A stretch of 64,000 nucleotides of DNA from DASUNQ01 sp035536455 (GCA_035536455.1 DATLOC010000041.1:186001-250000); one strand, 5' to 3'. Positions 19,445-28,684 are shown, numbered from the stretch's first letter. Program-made: numbers and translations. Notes: generated by a model from the sequence alone, not told the origin.

Positions 19445-19473
19445 CCAGCGAAGCTTTAAGCAGCCACACCTAA
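19425..19473 (+). promoter_or_regulatory. 49-nt near-perfect inverted repeat upstream of pilM
   Basis: Three stacked stems: TTAGGTGT/ACACCTAA (outer), GCTGC/GCAGC (middle) and AGCTTC/GAAGCT (inner) around a CAGC loop, broken only by small bulges. A smaller repeat, AGACG/CGTCT, lies just upstream at 19401-19416. The segment is AT-richer than its surroundings. It could be a regulator-binding palindrome or an mRNA leader hairpin of the pilus operon. It matches no riboswitch I recognise. Confidence 0.6.
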
Positions 19474-19517
19474 GTTACGTTGAACACTGGCCTTTCCGGG
19501 GGAGCCACCGAGGAATC

Positions 19518-20576
19518 GTGCTGTTCTCCAGGCCCAAGGGCGTCGTCGGTCTCGACATCGGCAGCTCGGCCGTCAAGCTGGTCGAGCTGAAGGAGCGCCG
19601 GCCGAACGAATTCCACCTCCAGCGCCTGGGGGTCGAGCCCCTCTCTCCCGAGGCCATCGTCGACGGCTCGATCATGGACTCCTCCCTGGTCGTCGACGCC
19701 ATCCACAAGCTCAACGACCACACCAAGGTCAAGGGGACGCAGTACGCCACCTCTCTCTCCGGCCACTCGGTCATCATCAAGAAGATCCAGCTCCCGGCGG
19801 TCACCCCGGAGGAGCTCGCCGAGTCGATCCAGTGGGAGGCCGAGCAGTACATCCCCTTCGACATCAACGACGTACGCCTCGACTACGTGGTCCTCTCCGA
19901 GGGCGAGCCGGGCCGCGACACCATGGAGGTCCTCCTCGTCGCGGTCAAGCGCGACAAGGTCAACGACTACGTCTCGGTGATCAGCCAGACTGGCAAGAGC
20001 CCGGCCCTGGTGGACGTCGATGCCTTCGCCGTCCAGAACGCCTACGAGGTCAACTACGACCTCGACCCGCGCAAGGTGGTGGCGCTGATCAACACCGGCG
20101 CCTCGGTCACCAACATCAACATCTTGGCCCGCGGCTCGACCGTCTTCTGGCGCGACATCTCCTTCGGCGGCAACCAGTTCACCGAGGCGCTGCAGCGCGA
20201 GTTCAACCTCTCTTTCGACCAAGCCGAGGCGCTCAAGCGCGGCCAGCAGGTGGACCGCTACGGCGCCGGCGAGGCGCGCCCGGTCCTCGACACGGTCTCG
20301 AGCGAGCTGGCGGGCGAGATCCGCAAGACCTTCGACTTCTTCTCCGCCACCTCGTCGGAGGGGCCGGTCGACGAGCTGGTCGTCTCCGGCGGCTGCGCCC
20401 TGACCCCCAACCTGCTGCAGGTGCTGCGCGAGCGCTTCGAGGTGCCGACCGAGGTGATGAACCCGCTCAAGCGGATCCACTTCCGCGACAGCGACTTCGA
20501 CGGCCAGTGGCTGCAGTCGGTGGCGCCGATGATGGCGGTGGCGGTGGGGCTGGGCATCCGCAAGGTCGGCGACTAA
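19518..20576 (+). CDS. pilM: Type IV pilus assembly protein PilM
   Basis: A 352-residue actin-like ATPase of the pilus alignment complex, cytoplasmic, binding the PilN N-terminus. The start is GTG 19518, giving LFSRPKGVVGLDIGSSAVKL, the usual PilM N-terminus with the phosphate-1 Gly-Asp motif. Further motifs are SVIIKKIQLPAVTPEEL, EAEQYIPFDINDVRLDY, and VVSGGCALTPNL near the C-terminus. A longer open frame to 19416 runs through the inverted repeat and is not coding. AGGA precedes the start. The gene heads pilMNOPQ with almost no spacing. Confidence 0.95.
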   Translation: MLFSRPKGVVGLDIGSSAVKLVELKERRPNEFHLQRLGVEPLSPEAIVDGSIMDSSLVVDAIHKLNDHTKVKGTQYATSLSGHSVIIKKIQLPAVTPEELAESIQWEAEQYIPFDINDVRLDYVVLSEGEPGRDTMEVLLVAVKRDKVNDYVSVISQTGKSPALVDVDAFAVQNAYEVNYDLDPRKVVALINTGASVTNINILARGSTVFWRDISFGGNQFTEALQREFNLSFDQAEALKRGQQVDRYGAGEARPVLDTVSSELAGEIRKTFDFFSATSSEGPVDELVVSGGCALTPNLLQVLRERFEVPTEVMNPLKRIHFRDSDFDGQWLQSVAPMMAVAVGLGIRKVGD

Positions 20577-21233
20577 GTGGTCAAGATCAACCTCCTCGCC
20601 GAGGGCAAGCGCGCCGCGGTCCGCAAGGCGCGCCCGACGGCCCTGCTCGAAGGGCGGGACGTCGGCACCTACATGCTGGTCGGCGGACTGCTCGTCGGCC
20701 TGCTCGCGGCGCTCGTCTGGTGGTGGGTGCTGGACAACCGGATCGAGACCCAGCAGGAGCAGATCGCGGCCGCCGAGGAGGAGTGGAAACGGCTGGAGTC
20801 GATCAGCAAGGAGGTCGAGGGGTACAAGACGGACAAGGCCGAGCTGGAGCGCAAGATCGGCGTCATCAAGGAGCTCAAGCTGGCGCAGCGCGGGCCGGTG
20901 CGGGTCCTCGACCACATCTCGCGCAGCCTGCCCGAGCTGCTCTGGCTGGACCGCATGCACATGACCCTCGACACGATCGAGCTCGAAGGGCGGGCGCTCA
21001 ACACCAACGCCGTCGCCAACTTCATCGAGAACCTCGACCGGGTGCCGGAGTTCGAGGAGCCGACGCTGCAGGAGGCCATCGAGCAGACCGGCGGCGTCTA
21101 CAAGTTCAACCTCAACCTGCGCTACTCCTTCACGCCGCCGCCGGCGATCGCCGGCACGGCCGCCCCCGGGACCCCTCCCGCGGTCCCCGCCGGCGCGGCC
21201 GGCGGCGCCGCCCCGGGCGCCGGGGCGAGCTAG
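20577..21233 (+). CDS. pilN: Type IV pilus assembly protein PilN
   Basis: A 218-residue bitopic inner-membrane protein. The N-terminal VKINLLAEGKR matches the conserved INLL motif bound by PilM; a membrane helix follows at about residues 36-58 (YMLVGGLLVGLLAALVWWWV), then a coiled coil and a ferredoxin-like periplasmic domain (ISRSLPELLWLDRMHMTLDT). The C-terminus is an Ala/Gly/Pro tail. The GTG start immediately follows the pilM stop. Confidence 0.93.
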   Translation: MVKINLLAEGKRAAVRKARPTALLEGRDVGTYMLVGGLLVGLLAALVWWWVLDNRIETQQEQIAAAEEEWKRLESISKEVEGYKTDKAELERKIGVIKELKLAQRGPVRVLDHISRSLPELLWLDRMHMTLDTIELEGRALNTNAVANFIENLDRVPEFEEPTLQEAIEQTGGVYKFNLNLRYSFTPPPAIAGTAAPGTPPAVPAGAAGGAAPGAGAS

Positions 21234-21245
21234 GAAGCCGGCGCG

Positions 21246-21905
21246 ATGGCTATCAAGACCGGCCTCGAGGGGAAGCCCTGGCACTACGCCCTGGCGGTCG
21301 GGTTGATCACCGGCGGCCTGCTGCTCGGCGGCGTCTACTTCTTCAAGCTGAGCAAGATGAAGGACGAGATCGCGGCGCAGGAGGCGACGCTCACCGACCT
21401 GCAGAACCGCATCCAGGAGGCGCAGGCGGCCGAGCGCGACCTGCCCAAGTTCCGCGAGGAGGTGCGGCGGCTGCAGCTCGAGCTCGACAAGCTGCTGCGC
21501 ATCCTGCCGACGCGGCGCAACACCCCCGACCTGCTGCGGAAGATCCGCTCGCTCACCGAGCAGGGCAACTTCAACCTCAAGCGTTTCACCCCGGCGCAGC
21601 TCAGCGACCGCGACTTCTACAGCGAGTGGCCGATCCAGGTGGGAGTCGACGGCACCTACCACAACCTGGCGCTGTTCTTCGACAAGATCGGCCGCTTCTC
21701 GCGCATCATCAACATCGAGGACCTCAAGGTCTCCGCCCACCCCCAGCAGCAGCGGCTCACCCAGACCGAGGGGGGGCACACGATCACCGCCGAGTTCCAG
21801 GCCAAGACCTTCGTCTACAAAGAGCCCGCGCCGGTGACGGCGGAGGCGCCGGCGCCGGGCTCGCCGGCCGCCGCCGCTCTCGCGGGCCGGCCCGAGGGCC
21901 AGTGA
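21246..21905 (+). CDS. pilO: Type IV pilus assembly protein PilO
   Basis: A 219-residue inner-membrane partner of PilN. One helix (about residues 18-36), a coiled coil (LTDLQNRIQEAQAAERDLPK) and a periplasmic domain with ILPTRRNTPDLLRKIRSLTE and WPIQVGVDGTYHNLALFFDK, typical of PilO. It ends with an Ala/Pro tail. GTG of pilP overlaps its stop (GTGA). Confidence 0.93.
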   Translation: MAIKTGLEGKPWHYALAVGLITGGLLLGGVYFFKLSKMKDEIAAQEATLTDLQNRIQEAQAAERDLPKFREEVRRLQLELDKLLRILPTRRNTPDLLRKIRSLTEQGNFNLKRFTPAQLSDRDFYSEWPIQVGVDGTYHNLALFFDKIGRFSRIINIEDLKVSAHPQQQRLTQTEGGHTITAEFQAKTFVYKEPAPVTAEAPAPGSPAAAALAGRPEGQ

Positions 21906-22465
21906 GGAAGACCGTGTCGATCGAGCGCCGTCCAGCCCACCTCGTCGCGGCCCTGCTCGCCGGGCTCGCCAGCCTCGCGCTCCTGGCCGCGCCGAGCGCC
22001 GCGCGGCAGGGGCCCGCGCCGCCGGGCGCCACCCCCGCCGAGCGCGCGCGCGAGCAGACGCAGCCGACGCCGACCGAGGGCATCCAGCAGATCCTCGAAG
22101 AGGAGGAGGACGTGCTGTCGGGCGAGGGCTACACCTACGATCCCGGCAACCGCCGCGACCCCTTCAAGTCGCTGCTCGCCGGGCCGGAGCGCACCCAGTT
22201 CAAGGGGCCGCGGCCGGAGGGGATCCCCGGCCTGCTGATCGACGAGATCGACCTGACCGGCATCTTCCGCACCGGCCGCGGCTACGCGGCCCAGGTCAAG
22301 GCCAGCAACCAGGCCAAGAGCTACCTGATCAAGGAGGGGGACCGGCTCTACGACGGAGAGGTCCTCAGCATCAGCGGCGACGCAGTGGTCTTCAAGCAGA
22401 CCGTCCAGGACCCCACTGCGCTCAAACCGTTCCGCGAGGTGGTCAAGAAGCTGAACCCGGCGTAA
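21902..22465 (+). CDS. pilP: Type IV pilus assembly protein PilP
   Basis: A 187-residue periplasmic link between PilNO and the PilQ secretin. An N-terminal hydrophobic signal (LVAALLAGLASLALLAAPSA) has no obvious lipobox Cys, unlike many PilP proteins. YDPGNRRDPFKSLL is the PilP core motif, followed by the small beta domain (LLIDEIDLTGIFRTGRGYAA; YLIKEGDRLYDGEVLSI). GTG 21902 is supported by the 4-bp overlap with pilO and by the signal peptide. Confidence 0.9.
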   Translation: MRKTVSIERRPAHLVAALLAGLASLALLAAPSAARQGPAPPGATPAERAREQTQPTPTEGIQQILEEEEDVLSGEGYTYDPGNRRDPFKSLLAGPERTQFKGPRPEGIPGLLIDEIDLTGIFRTGRGYAAQVKASNQAKSYLIKEGDRLYDGEVLSISGDAVVFKQTVQDPTALKPFREVVKKLNPA

Positions 22466-22498
22466 CGGGAAGCGAGCCCCGAAAGGGAGGCGAGTGCC

Positions 22499-25114
22499 AT
22501 GGGGAATGTCGTCACACCCGAATGCGGCGCCGAGCGGCGGCGGCGGACCTGCGTCCTCTGGGGCGCCGGGCTGGCCATCGCGCTGGCCGTCGGCTGCGCA
22601 TCCGGCAAGCCGGTGCGGGTCGCCGAGGCGCCGGCCGCGGGCACGGCGGAAGCCGCAGCCGAGACCGGCGCGACGCCGGCCGGCGGCGAGACCGCCCCGA
22701 TCACCATCCGCTCGCTCGACCTCGCCGAGGGCGCGCCCGAGGCGTTTTTGAACCTGGAGGCCAGCGGGCCCGTGGTCTGGACCAGCTACCGCGACCCCGA
22801 GGGGCGCGTCGTCCTCGAGCTGCCCAACGCCGTCCCCGCCGCCGGCCTCGCCGACCTCTCGCCCGTGGAGGGGCTGGTCCAGGGCGTCGCGATCGAGCGT
22901 GGCCAGGAAGGCAACCGGCCGCTGACCCGGCTGGTCGTGGCCACCCGCCAGCAGGTCGAGCACGGCGTCACCGCCGACGGCCCGCGCCTGCAGTTGCGCC
23001 TGATGCCGGTCGAGGAGGAGACGGTGGCCGCCATCCCGGCGCCGTCCGCCCCGCCGGCCGAGCGCGCAGCGCCCGCCGCGCCGACTCTCACCTACGAGCC
23101 GGTGGCGGAGGAGAGCGCGACCGCCGAAAGCGCGGCCCCGGAGACCGCCGCCGCGCCGACCGCCGACGAGGTGGCCGTCGCGATGGCGGCCGAGCCCGGG
23201 CTCCCGGGCACTCCCCAGGACCCGGCCGTCGCCCCCGAGCCGCGCGGCGTGTCGGCGACGCGCCTCGAGGCCATCGAGGCCTTGAGCGCCGGCGACGGGG
23301 ACACCGTAGTGCGGCTCACCGGAGACGGCGAGTTCCCCTACTCGACTTTCCTGCTCGACGATCCGAACCGCTTCGTCATCGATCTGTCGGGCGTGATCAA
23401 CCGCAGCCCCCGCAGCACCTTGCCGCTCTCCGGCGGGCCGGTCCACCGGGTGCGGGTGGCGCAGTTCCAGCCCTTGCCGCGGCCGGTGTCGCGCGTGGTC
23501 TTCGACCTGGCGACCCGCCTGGTGCCGCGCATCGAGCGCACCAGCGACGCGCTGCTCGTGCGCTTCGGCACGCCGGCCGCGATCCCGCTGGCGCGCCCCG
23601 CCATGCCGGCGCCGCCGCCGTCCGTCTTCCCGGCCGAGGCGCCGCCCGAGCGCCCGGCGCCCTTCCAGACCGCAGCGGCCCAGGCGCCGCAGGTCGAGAT
23701 CGAGGAGGAGGACACCCCGCCCGAGACGATCCGTCCCACCGCGCCGCCGCCGCCGCGGGGCCCCTCCCAGGTCGAGGTCACCCGCCGCCCCGAGGCGATC
23801 GAGCCGCCGGTGGCGTCCGAGCCCGGCCTGGTCACCGCCCGCCCGCCGGCCGAGACCTTCTCCGCGCAGGCGGTGGGGGAGACCGAGCGGGTCTACTCCG
23901 GCGAGCCGATCGACCTCAAGGTGACCAACGCCGAGGTCAACGACGTGCTGCGCACCTTCGCCCAGCTCTCGGGCCTCAACATCATCGTCCAGCCCGGGGT
24001 GACCGGCACGGTCACCGCCGAGATGGAGAACGTCCCCTGGGACCAGGCGCTGGAGCAGATCCTGCGCATCAACGGCCTGGGCTACGAGGTCGAGGGCAAC
24101 GTCATGCGCATCGCGCCGGTGGCGGTGCTGCGCCAGGAAGCCCGCGACCGCCAGGACCTGGCGCAGGCCCGCTCCCTGGCGATCCCGCTGCGCACGGTCA
24201 TCAAGCGCCTCTCCTACGCCGACGCCCAGGCGGTCGCCACCCTGCTGCGCTCCGGCGCCGCCGGCGGCCTGCTGTCGCAGCGCGGCAACGTCATCGTCGA
24301 CCTGCGCACCAACACCCTGATCATCAAGGAGCTCCCCGCCTTCCTCGACACGGTGCTCAAGGTGATCGAGAACCTCGACACCCCCGAGCCGCAGGTGATG
24401 ATCGAGGCGCGGATCGTCGAGACCACCAAGAGCTTCACCCGCTCGCTGGGCATCGACTGGGGCTTCGACACCGTGGCCTCGGCCGCCACCGGCAACACTA
24501 CCGGCCTGGTCTTCCCCAACAACGCCACGGTCGGCGGCGACGTCAACCTGGGCGCCGGCGGCACCAGCGGCCTGCTCAACGTGCGCCTGGGCAACGTCCT
24601 CAACACCTTCACCCTCGACATGGCGCTCGACGCCGCCGAGAACGAGGGGCTGATCAACATCCTCTCGGCACCCAAGGTGGCGACCCTCAACAACCAGGCG
24701 GCCTCGATCCAGAGCGGCCTCCAGATCCCCATCCAGACGATCGCCAACAACACCGTCACCGTGCAGTTCGTCAACGCCACCCTGTCGCTGGACGTCACCC
24801 CGCACGTCACCGCCGAGGGGACGATCCTGATGGACATCGACATCCGCAAGCGCGAGCCGCAGCTCGGCCTGGTGGTGCCGGGGGCGACCAACGCCCCGAT
24901 CTCCACCAAGGAAGCGAGCACCCGGGTCATCGTGCGCGACGGCGGCACGACGGTCATCGGCGGCATCTACAAGCTCACCTCCGACGAGGGGGAAGACCGC
25001 ATCCCCGGCCTCGCCAACATCCCGATCCTCGGCTACCTGTTCCGGAACCGGACGCGGCGGGACGAGAACGAAGAGCTGCTCATCTTCATCACCCCGCGGG
25101 TGATGAAGCTCTAA
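22499..25114 (+). CDS. pilQ: Type IV pilus secretin PilQ
   Basis: An 871-residue outer-membrane secretin that forms the pilus exit channel. The N-terminal signal ends AVGCASG, a possible lipobox. Two AMIN domains that bind peptidoglycan lie at about residues 60-165 and 255-365, separated by an Ala/Pro-rich linker. A secretin short domain (IDLKVTNAEVNDVLRTFAQL, about 475-545) and an N1-type domain follow, then the secretin pore domain with EARIVETTKSFTRSLGIDWG and the closing RIPGLANIPILGYLFRNR motif. It has GGGAGGCGAG before the ATG. The frame at +1 is also long and open but is only a GC-rich shadow. Confidence 0.96.
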   Translation: MGNVVTPECGAERRRRTCVLWGAGLAIALAVGCASGKPVRVAEAPAAGTAEAAAETGATPAGGETAPITIRSLDLAEGAPEAFLNLEASGPVVWTSYRDPEGRVVLELPNAVPAAGLADLSPVEGLVQGVAIERGQEGNRPLTRLVVATRQQVEHGVTADGPRLQLRLMPVEEETVAAIPAPSAPPAERAAPAAPTLTYEPVAEESATAESAAPETAAAPTADEVAVAMAAEPGLPGTPQDPAVAPEPRGVSATRLEAIEALSAGDGDTVVRLTGDGEFPYSTFLLDDPNRFVIDLSGVINRSPRSTLPLSGGPVHRVRVAQFQPLPRPVSRVVFDLATRLVPRIERTSDALLVRFGTPAAIPLARPAMPAPPPSVFPAEAPPERPAPFQTAAAQAPQVEIEEEDTPPETIRPTAPPPPRGPSQVEVTRRPEAIEPPVASEPGLVTARPPAETFSAQAVGETERVYSGEPIDLKVTNAEVNDVLRTFAQLSGLNIIVQPGVTGTVTAEMENVPWDQALEQILRINGLGYEVEGNVMRIAPVAVLRQEARDRQDLAQARSLAIPLRTVIKRLSYADAQAVATLLRSGAAGGLLSQRGNVIVDLRTNTLIIKELPAFLDTVLKVIENLDTPEPQVMIEARIVETTKSFTRSLGIDWGFDTVASAATGNTTGLVFPNNATVGGDVNLGAGGTSGLLNVRLGNVLNTFTLDMALDAAENEGLINILSAPKVATLNNQAASIQSGLQIPIQTIANNTVTVQFVNATLSLDVTPHVTAEGTILMDIDIRKREPQLGLVVPGATNAPISTKEASTRVIVRDGGTTVIGGIYKLTSDEGEDRIPGLANIPILGYLFRNRTRRDENEELLIFITPRVMKL

Positions 25115-25128
25115 CCTGGAGTGCACCC

Positions 25129-25665
25129 ATGAACTCGCGCCGGAACCTGCTCTTGCTGCTCCTGCCGCTGGCCCTCCTCGCGGCCTGCCGGGCGCGGACC
25201 GATCGCAGCGAGGGGACCGTGATCCTGTCGGTCTCGGACTTCGACGGCCTGCCGGTCGTCGTCTCGGCCTCCGCCGGCCCCTTCTCGGTCGAGGAGATCG
25301 AGCTGCGCAACGTGGCCAAGGACCCGACGGGGGTCACCAGTGACCTGCAGGACATCGAGATCCGCTCCTACGAGGTCCGCTACTCCCGTCTCGACACCGG
25401 CACGCGCGTGCCGCCGCCGCTGGTCGAGGCGGTCTTCGGGGTGGTGCCGGTCAACGGCACGACGCTCTACGAGAACCTCCCCTTCCTGCGCGCCAACCAG
25501 CTCGCCAACCCGCCGCTGTCGGACCTCGCCGACTTCGGCCGCGACCGCGAGACCAACTCGACCGTCATCCCTCTGAACGTCACCATGCGCTTCTTCGGCC
25601 GCACCCTGTCGGGCGACGACATCGCCTCGGCGCCGGCGTCTTTCACGATCGAGGTCGTCCCCTGA
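25129..25665 (+). CDS. Putative lipoprotein downstream of pilQ
   Basis: A 178-residue protein with a clear lipoprotein signal (NLLLLLLPLALLAACRAR, Cys about residue 20). The mature part is strand-rich (GTVILSVSDFDGLPVVVSA; EIRSYEVRYSRLDTGTRVPP; TVIPLNVTMRFFGRTLSGDD) and looks like an immunoglobulin-like or similar beta domain. No named family was recognised. It starts 14 bp after pilQ and is followed by two more surface lipoproteins, so a role with the pilus or at the cell surface is plausible but inferred. Confidence 0.7.
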   Translation: MNSRRNLLLLLLPLALLAACRARTDRSEGTVILSVSDFDGLPVVVSASAGPFSVEEIELRNVAKDPTGVTSDLQDIEIRSYEVRYSRLDTGTRVPPPLVEAVFGVVPVNGTTLYENLPFLRANQLANPPLSDLADFGRDRETNSTVIPLNVTMRFFGRTLSGDDIASAPASFTIEVVP

Positions 25666-25687
25666 GGGCGGCCCAGGAGTACCGAGC

Positions 25688-27517
25688 ATGAACCGCTCCC
25701 GCTTCGCACGCTCCCTCGCCCTGACGGCGGTCCTGCTGGCCGCCTGGGGCTGCACCTCGGACTCGCCGACGGAGCCGACGCAGCCGCCAACGAACCCGAT
25801 CCCGCCGGCACCGGTGACGCAGCTCAACGTCACCGTCACCGCCAACCCGCCGCAGATCACTGCCGGCGGCTCCGAGGGGAGCGCGGTGACCGTGCGGGTG
25901 GTGCGCAGCGACACCGGCCAGCCGCCGCCGGACCTCACCGAAGTCGTCCTCACCACCACCTTGGGCAGCTTCAACAGCGTCGGCTCGGGCGTGCAGACCG
26001 TCACCCTGCAGCTCGTCGGCGGGCAGGCGCAGGCCTTCCTCTTCCCCGGCGCCGACGTCGGGACGGCGACCGTCCAGGCGCGGGTGGGGTCCAGCGTCGG
26101 GGCCACCAACGTGCGCATCGAGGGGCCGGCCACCTTCTTCGTCGCCAGCCTCAGCCCGGGGGTCGGGAACCCGGCCGGCGGCGAGGAAGTGATCATCCGC
26201 GGCGGCGGCTTCGACGGTCCGGTGCGGGTCACCTTCGGCGGCGCCACCGCCCAGGTGCTCTCCGTCTCGCCGACCCAGATCCGCGTCCGCACTCCCTCGG
26301 CCGTCGCCGCCGGGGTCAACCCCGGGGTCGGCGAGTCGGCGCAGGTGGACGTGGCGGTGACGATCAACCTCAACGAGCCCGGGCAGGCCACCGACAACCT
26401 GGTGCGCGGCTTCACCTTCGCCCTCGGCGGCGGTCCGGTCGTGCAGCCGCAGATCTTTTCCGTCAGCCCCGCCTCCGGCACCAACGACGGCGGCACGCGG
26501 GTGACGCTCCTCGGCACCGGCTTCCAGGCGCCGGTCCAGGTCTTCTTCGGCCAGGGAACCACCGCCAACGACTTCAGCGGCGTCGAGGCGACGGTCGAGT
26601 CGGTGAGCGCCGGCCAGATCGTCGTCGTCACGCCGCCGGCGCGCGGCTTCGGCCAGGACAACGTCAACCAGAACGTGGACATCCTGGTCAAGAACGTGCA
26701 GACCGGCTTCTCCACCATCCGCCCCGACGCCTTCCGCTACGGCAGTCGGGTGCTCATCACCGCCTTCGGTCCGGGCGTCGGCCCGGCGACCGGCGGCACC
26801 ATCGTCACCATCTCCGGCCAGGGGTTCGACGAGCCGGTGGCGGTCTCGATCGGCGGCATCGGCCAGCAGGTCATCTCGGTGACCGGCACCGAGATCGTCA
26901 TCCGCACCGTCGGCGTCCTGGTCACCGAGTGCCCGCCCAACGGCTTCATCGAGGGGCGCGGGGTGAGAGTCGTCAACATCGAGACCGGCGACTTCGACGA
27001 CGAGCCCGCGCTCGTCTTCCAGTTCACCGTGCCGCGGCCGGTGATCTTCGGCATCAGCCCGACCTCCGGCACCGTCGGCACCCTCGCCACGGTCACCGGC
27101 TCGGGGTTCGCCGCCAACGTGCAGGTCCTCTTCGGCGGCGCCAGCGGCAGCGCCGCCCAGATCCTCTCCAACTCGGCGACCTCGATCGGCATCCGCGTGC
27201 CGACGCCCCCGGCGGACTTCACCTTCGCCACCGAGCCCTGCGACGGCAACGGCGACGGCATCGCCGGCGGCACCCGCAACATCCCGACGCCGATCACCAT
27301 CGTGGTGCGCAACCTCGACAACGCGCAGTGCACGGCGACCCTGACCAACGGCTTCACCCTGACGCCGCAGAACACCACCTGCACCGGCGACACCTCCACG
27401 CCGCCGCCGCCGCCGGTGACCCAGTGCACGGACAACTTCGACAACGACGGCGACACCTTCGTCGACGAGCTGGACCCGCAGTGCAGCGGGCCCTCGGACA
27501 ACAGCGAGTCGAGCTAG
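25688..27517 (+). CDS. IPT/TIG-repeat lipoprotein with C-terminal Asp-rich calcium-type motif
   Basis: A 609-residue lipoprotein (signal ending LLAAWGCTSD). An Ig-like domain (about 35-150) is followed by four IPT/TIG domains marked by repeated openings such as LSPGVGNPAGGEEVIIRGGG, VSPASGTNDGGTRVTLLGTG, GPATGGTIVTISGQGF and ISPTSGTVGTLATVTGSGF. The C-terminus contains DNDGDTFVDELDPQC, like thrombospondin type-3 calcium loops. IPT/TIG domains occur in surface adhesins and polysaccharide-binding proteins. AGGAG lies about 9 nt upstream of the ATG. It is probably co-transcribed with pilQ and the preceding lipoprotein. Confidence 0.82.
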   Translation: MNRSRFARSLALTAVLLAAWGCTSDSPTEPTQPPTNPIPPAPVTQLNVTVTANPPQITAGGSEGSAVTVRVVRSDTGQPPPDLTEVVLTTTLGSFNSVGSGVQTVTLQLVGGQAQAFLFPGADVGTATVQARVGSSVGATNVRIEGPATFFVASLSPGVGNPAGGEEVIIRGGGFDGPVRVTFGGATAQVLSVSPTQIRVRTPSAVAAGVNPGVGESAQVDVAVTINLNEPGQATDNLVRGFTFALGGGPVVQPQIFSVSPASGTNDGGTRVTLLGTGFQAPVQVFFGQGTTANDFSGVEATVESVSAGQIVVVTPPARGFGQDNVNQNVDILVKNVQTGFSTIRPDAFRYGSRVLITAFGPGVGPATGGTIVTISGQGFDEPVAVSIGGIGQQVISVTGTEIVIRTVGVLVTECPPNGFIEGRGVRVVNIETGDFDDEPALVFQFTVPRPVIFGISPTSGTVGTLATVTGSGFAANVQVLFGGASGSAAQILSNSATSIGIRVPTPPADFTFATEPCDGNGDGIAGGTRNIPTPITIVVRNLDNAQCTATLTNGFTLTPQNTTCTGDTSTPPPPPVTQCTDNFDNDGDTFVDELDPQCSGPSDNSESS

Positions 27518-27577
27518 GAGACCCGGCGCCGGAAGAAACAGGCTCTCCGTGGCGTTCCTGTAGCTCATCCAGATCCC

Positions 27578-27606
27578 GGGGGCGGTGGCCGCGAGGCGCC
27601 GCCCCC
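27578..27606 (+). terminator. GC hairpin after the IPT lipoprotein
   Basis: A perfect 8-bp stem GGGGGCGG/CCGCCCCC with a 13-nt loop between two plus-strand genes. There is no U-tract, so it may be a weak or Rho-assisted terminator. Confidence 0.4.
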
Positions 27607-27616
27607 AAGTTGTCCC

Positions 27617-27646
27617 TGGACGGCCCGGCGACCCGGTCCGTATACT
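27617..27646 (+). promoter_or_regulatory. Promoter of the Ig-like lipoprotein gene (leaderless type)
   Basis: TGGACG (27617-27622), 18-nt spacer, then TATACT (27641-27646), ending 9 nt before ATG 27656. A leaderless or near-leaderless transcript is predicted. Confidence 0.55.
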
Positions 27647-27655
27647 CGCCAGACC

Positions 27656-28684
27656 ATGAAGTCCCTGAAGTTCCGCACCCCCCTCCTCACCCTCTCGGCC
27701 CTCGTGCTGCTCGCCGCGGCGGGGTGCGACAAGGCTTCGCCGGTGGCCCCCCAGGGGTCCTTCCTGACGATCAGCGCCAGCCCGACCAAGGTCGGCCTGA
27801 CCGGCGCCTCGACGATCACCGTCGAGGGGCGGAAGCCCACCGGCGGGGCGCTCAACGACGGCACCGAGGTCCGCTTCGTGGCCGACAAGGGGACGGTGAC
27901 CCCGTCCGTGTCGGAGTTCCGGGACGGCCGGGCCACCGCCACCTTCCGCGCCGACGGCCGCTCCGGGATCGCCAAGGTGAGCGCCATCACCGGCACCAGC
28001 GGCGGCGGGGGCGGCGGCACCAGCGGCGCGCCCTCCTCCGGCAGCACCAGCGTGACGATCGACATCCAGGTCGGCGAGACGCCGGAGACCAAGCCCGTGG
28101 TCCTGGTTTCCGCCAGCCCCAACAACATCCCGGTCCAGGGCACCTCGGAAATCACCATCATCGCCCGCAACTCCGACGGCTCGCCCGTCGCTGCCGGCCA
28201 GCAGGTGATCCTCACCACCACGCTCGGCAGCCTCAGCCCGAGCCGTCCGACCACCCGCGCCGACGGCACCGCCACCTCGACCCTCACCGCCGGCGCGCAG
28301 GCGGGGACGGCGACGATCACCGCCATCGTCGGGGCGAGCGATCCCAAGTCGACGGACGTCACGATCCGCGACGCGCCGACCGCGATCAGCGTCCAGGCCA
28401 ACCCGGCGACCGTCCCCCAGGGCGGCGGCTCGACGACCCTGACCGCTTTCGTGGCCAACGCCCAGGGGCAGCCGGTGCAGGGGGCGCCCGTGACCTTCGA
28501 GTCGCAGCGCGGCACGCTGGAGACGACCGGCGTCGTCTTCACCAACACCTCCGGGGTGGCGACGAACACGCTCACCCTGACCCAGCAGCAGCTCGCCGGG
28601 GTGACCAGCTTCAGCGTCACCGCGAGCACCCCGTCGGGCACCGGCACGCTGCTCGACGACACGACCACGGTCAGGGTGCAGTAG
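27656..28684 (+). CDS. Invasin/Big_1-type Ig-domain lipoprotein
   Basis: A 342-residue lipoprotein (signal ALVLLAAAGCDK, Cys about residue 24). It consists of three Ig-like domains of the bacterial Big_1/invasin type: ISASPTKVGLTGASTITVEG, VSASPNNIPVQGTSEITIIA and VQANPATVPQGGGSTTLTAF each open a repeat, and the repeats contain the usual GxxVxF and TSGVAT patterns. A Gly/Ser-rich linker is at about residues 118-132. A surface or periplasmic structural or adhesive role is likely. It has its own promoter and so is a separate unit from the pil operon. Confidence 0.82.
   Translation: MKSLKFRTPLLTLSALVLLAAAGCDKASPVAPQGSFLTISASPTKVGLTGASTITVEGRKPTGGALNDGTEVRFVADKGTVTPSVSEFRDGRATATFRADGRSGIAKVSAITGTSGGGGGGTSGAPSSGSTSVTIDIQVGETPETKPVVLVSASPNNIPVQGTSEITIIARNSDGSPVAAGQQVILTTTLGSLSPSRPTTRADGTATSTLTAGAQAGTATITAIVGASDPKSTDVTIRDAPTAISVQANPATVPQGGGSTTLTAFVANAQGQPVQGAPVTFESQRGTLETTGVVFTNTSGVATNTLTLTQQQLAGVTSFSVTASTPSGTGTLLDDTTTVRVQ

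Noticed and set aside
19401..19473. Cyclic-di-GMP riboswitch upstream of pilM
   Set aside because: The palindrome has none of the conserved loop sequences of GEMM-type riboswitches; it is a single long stem.
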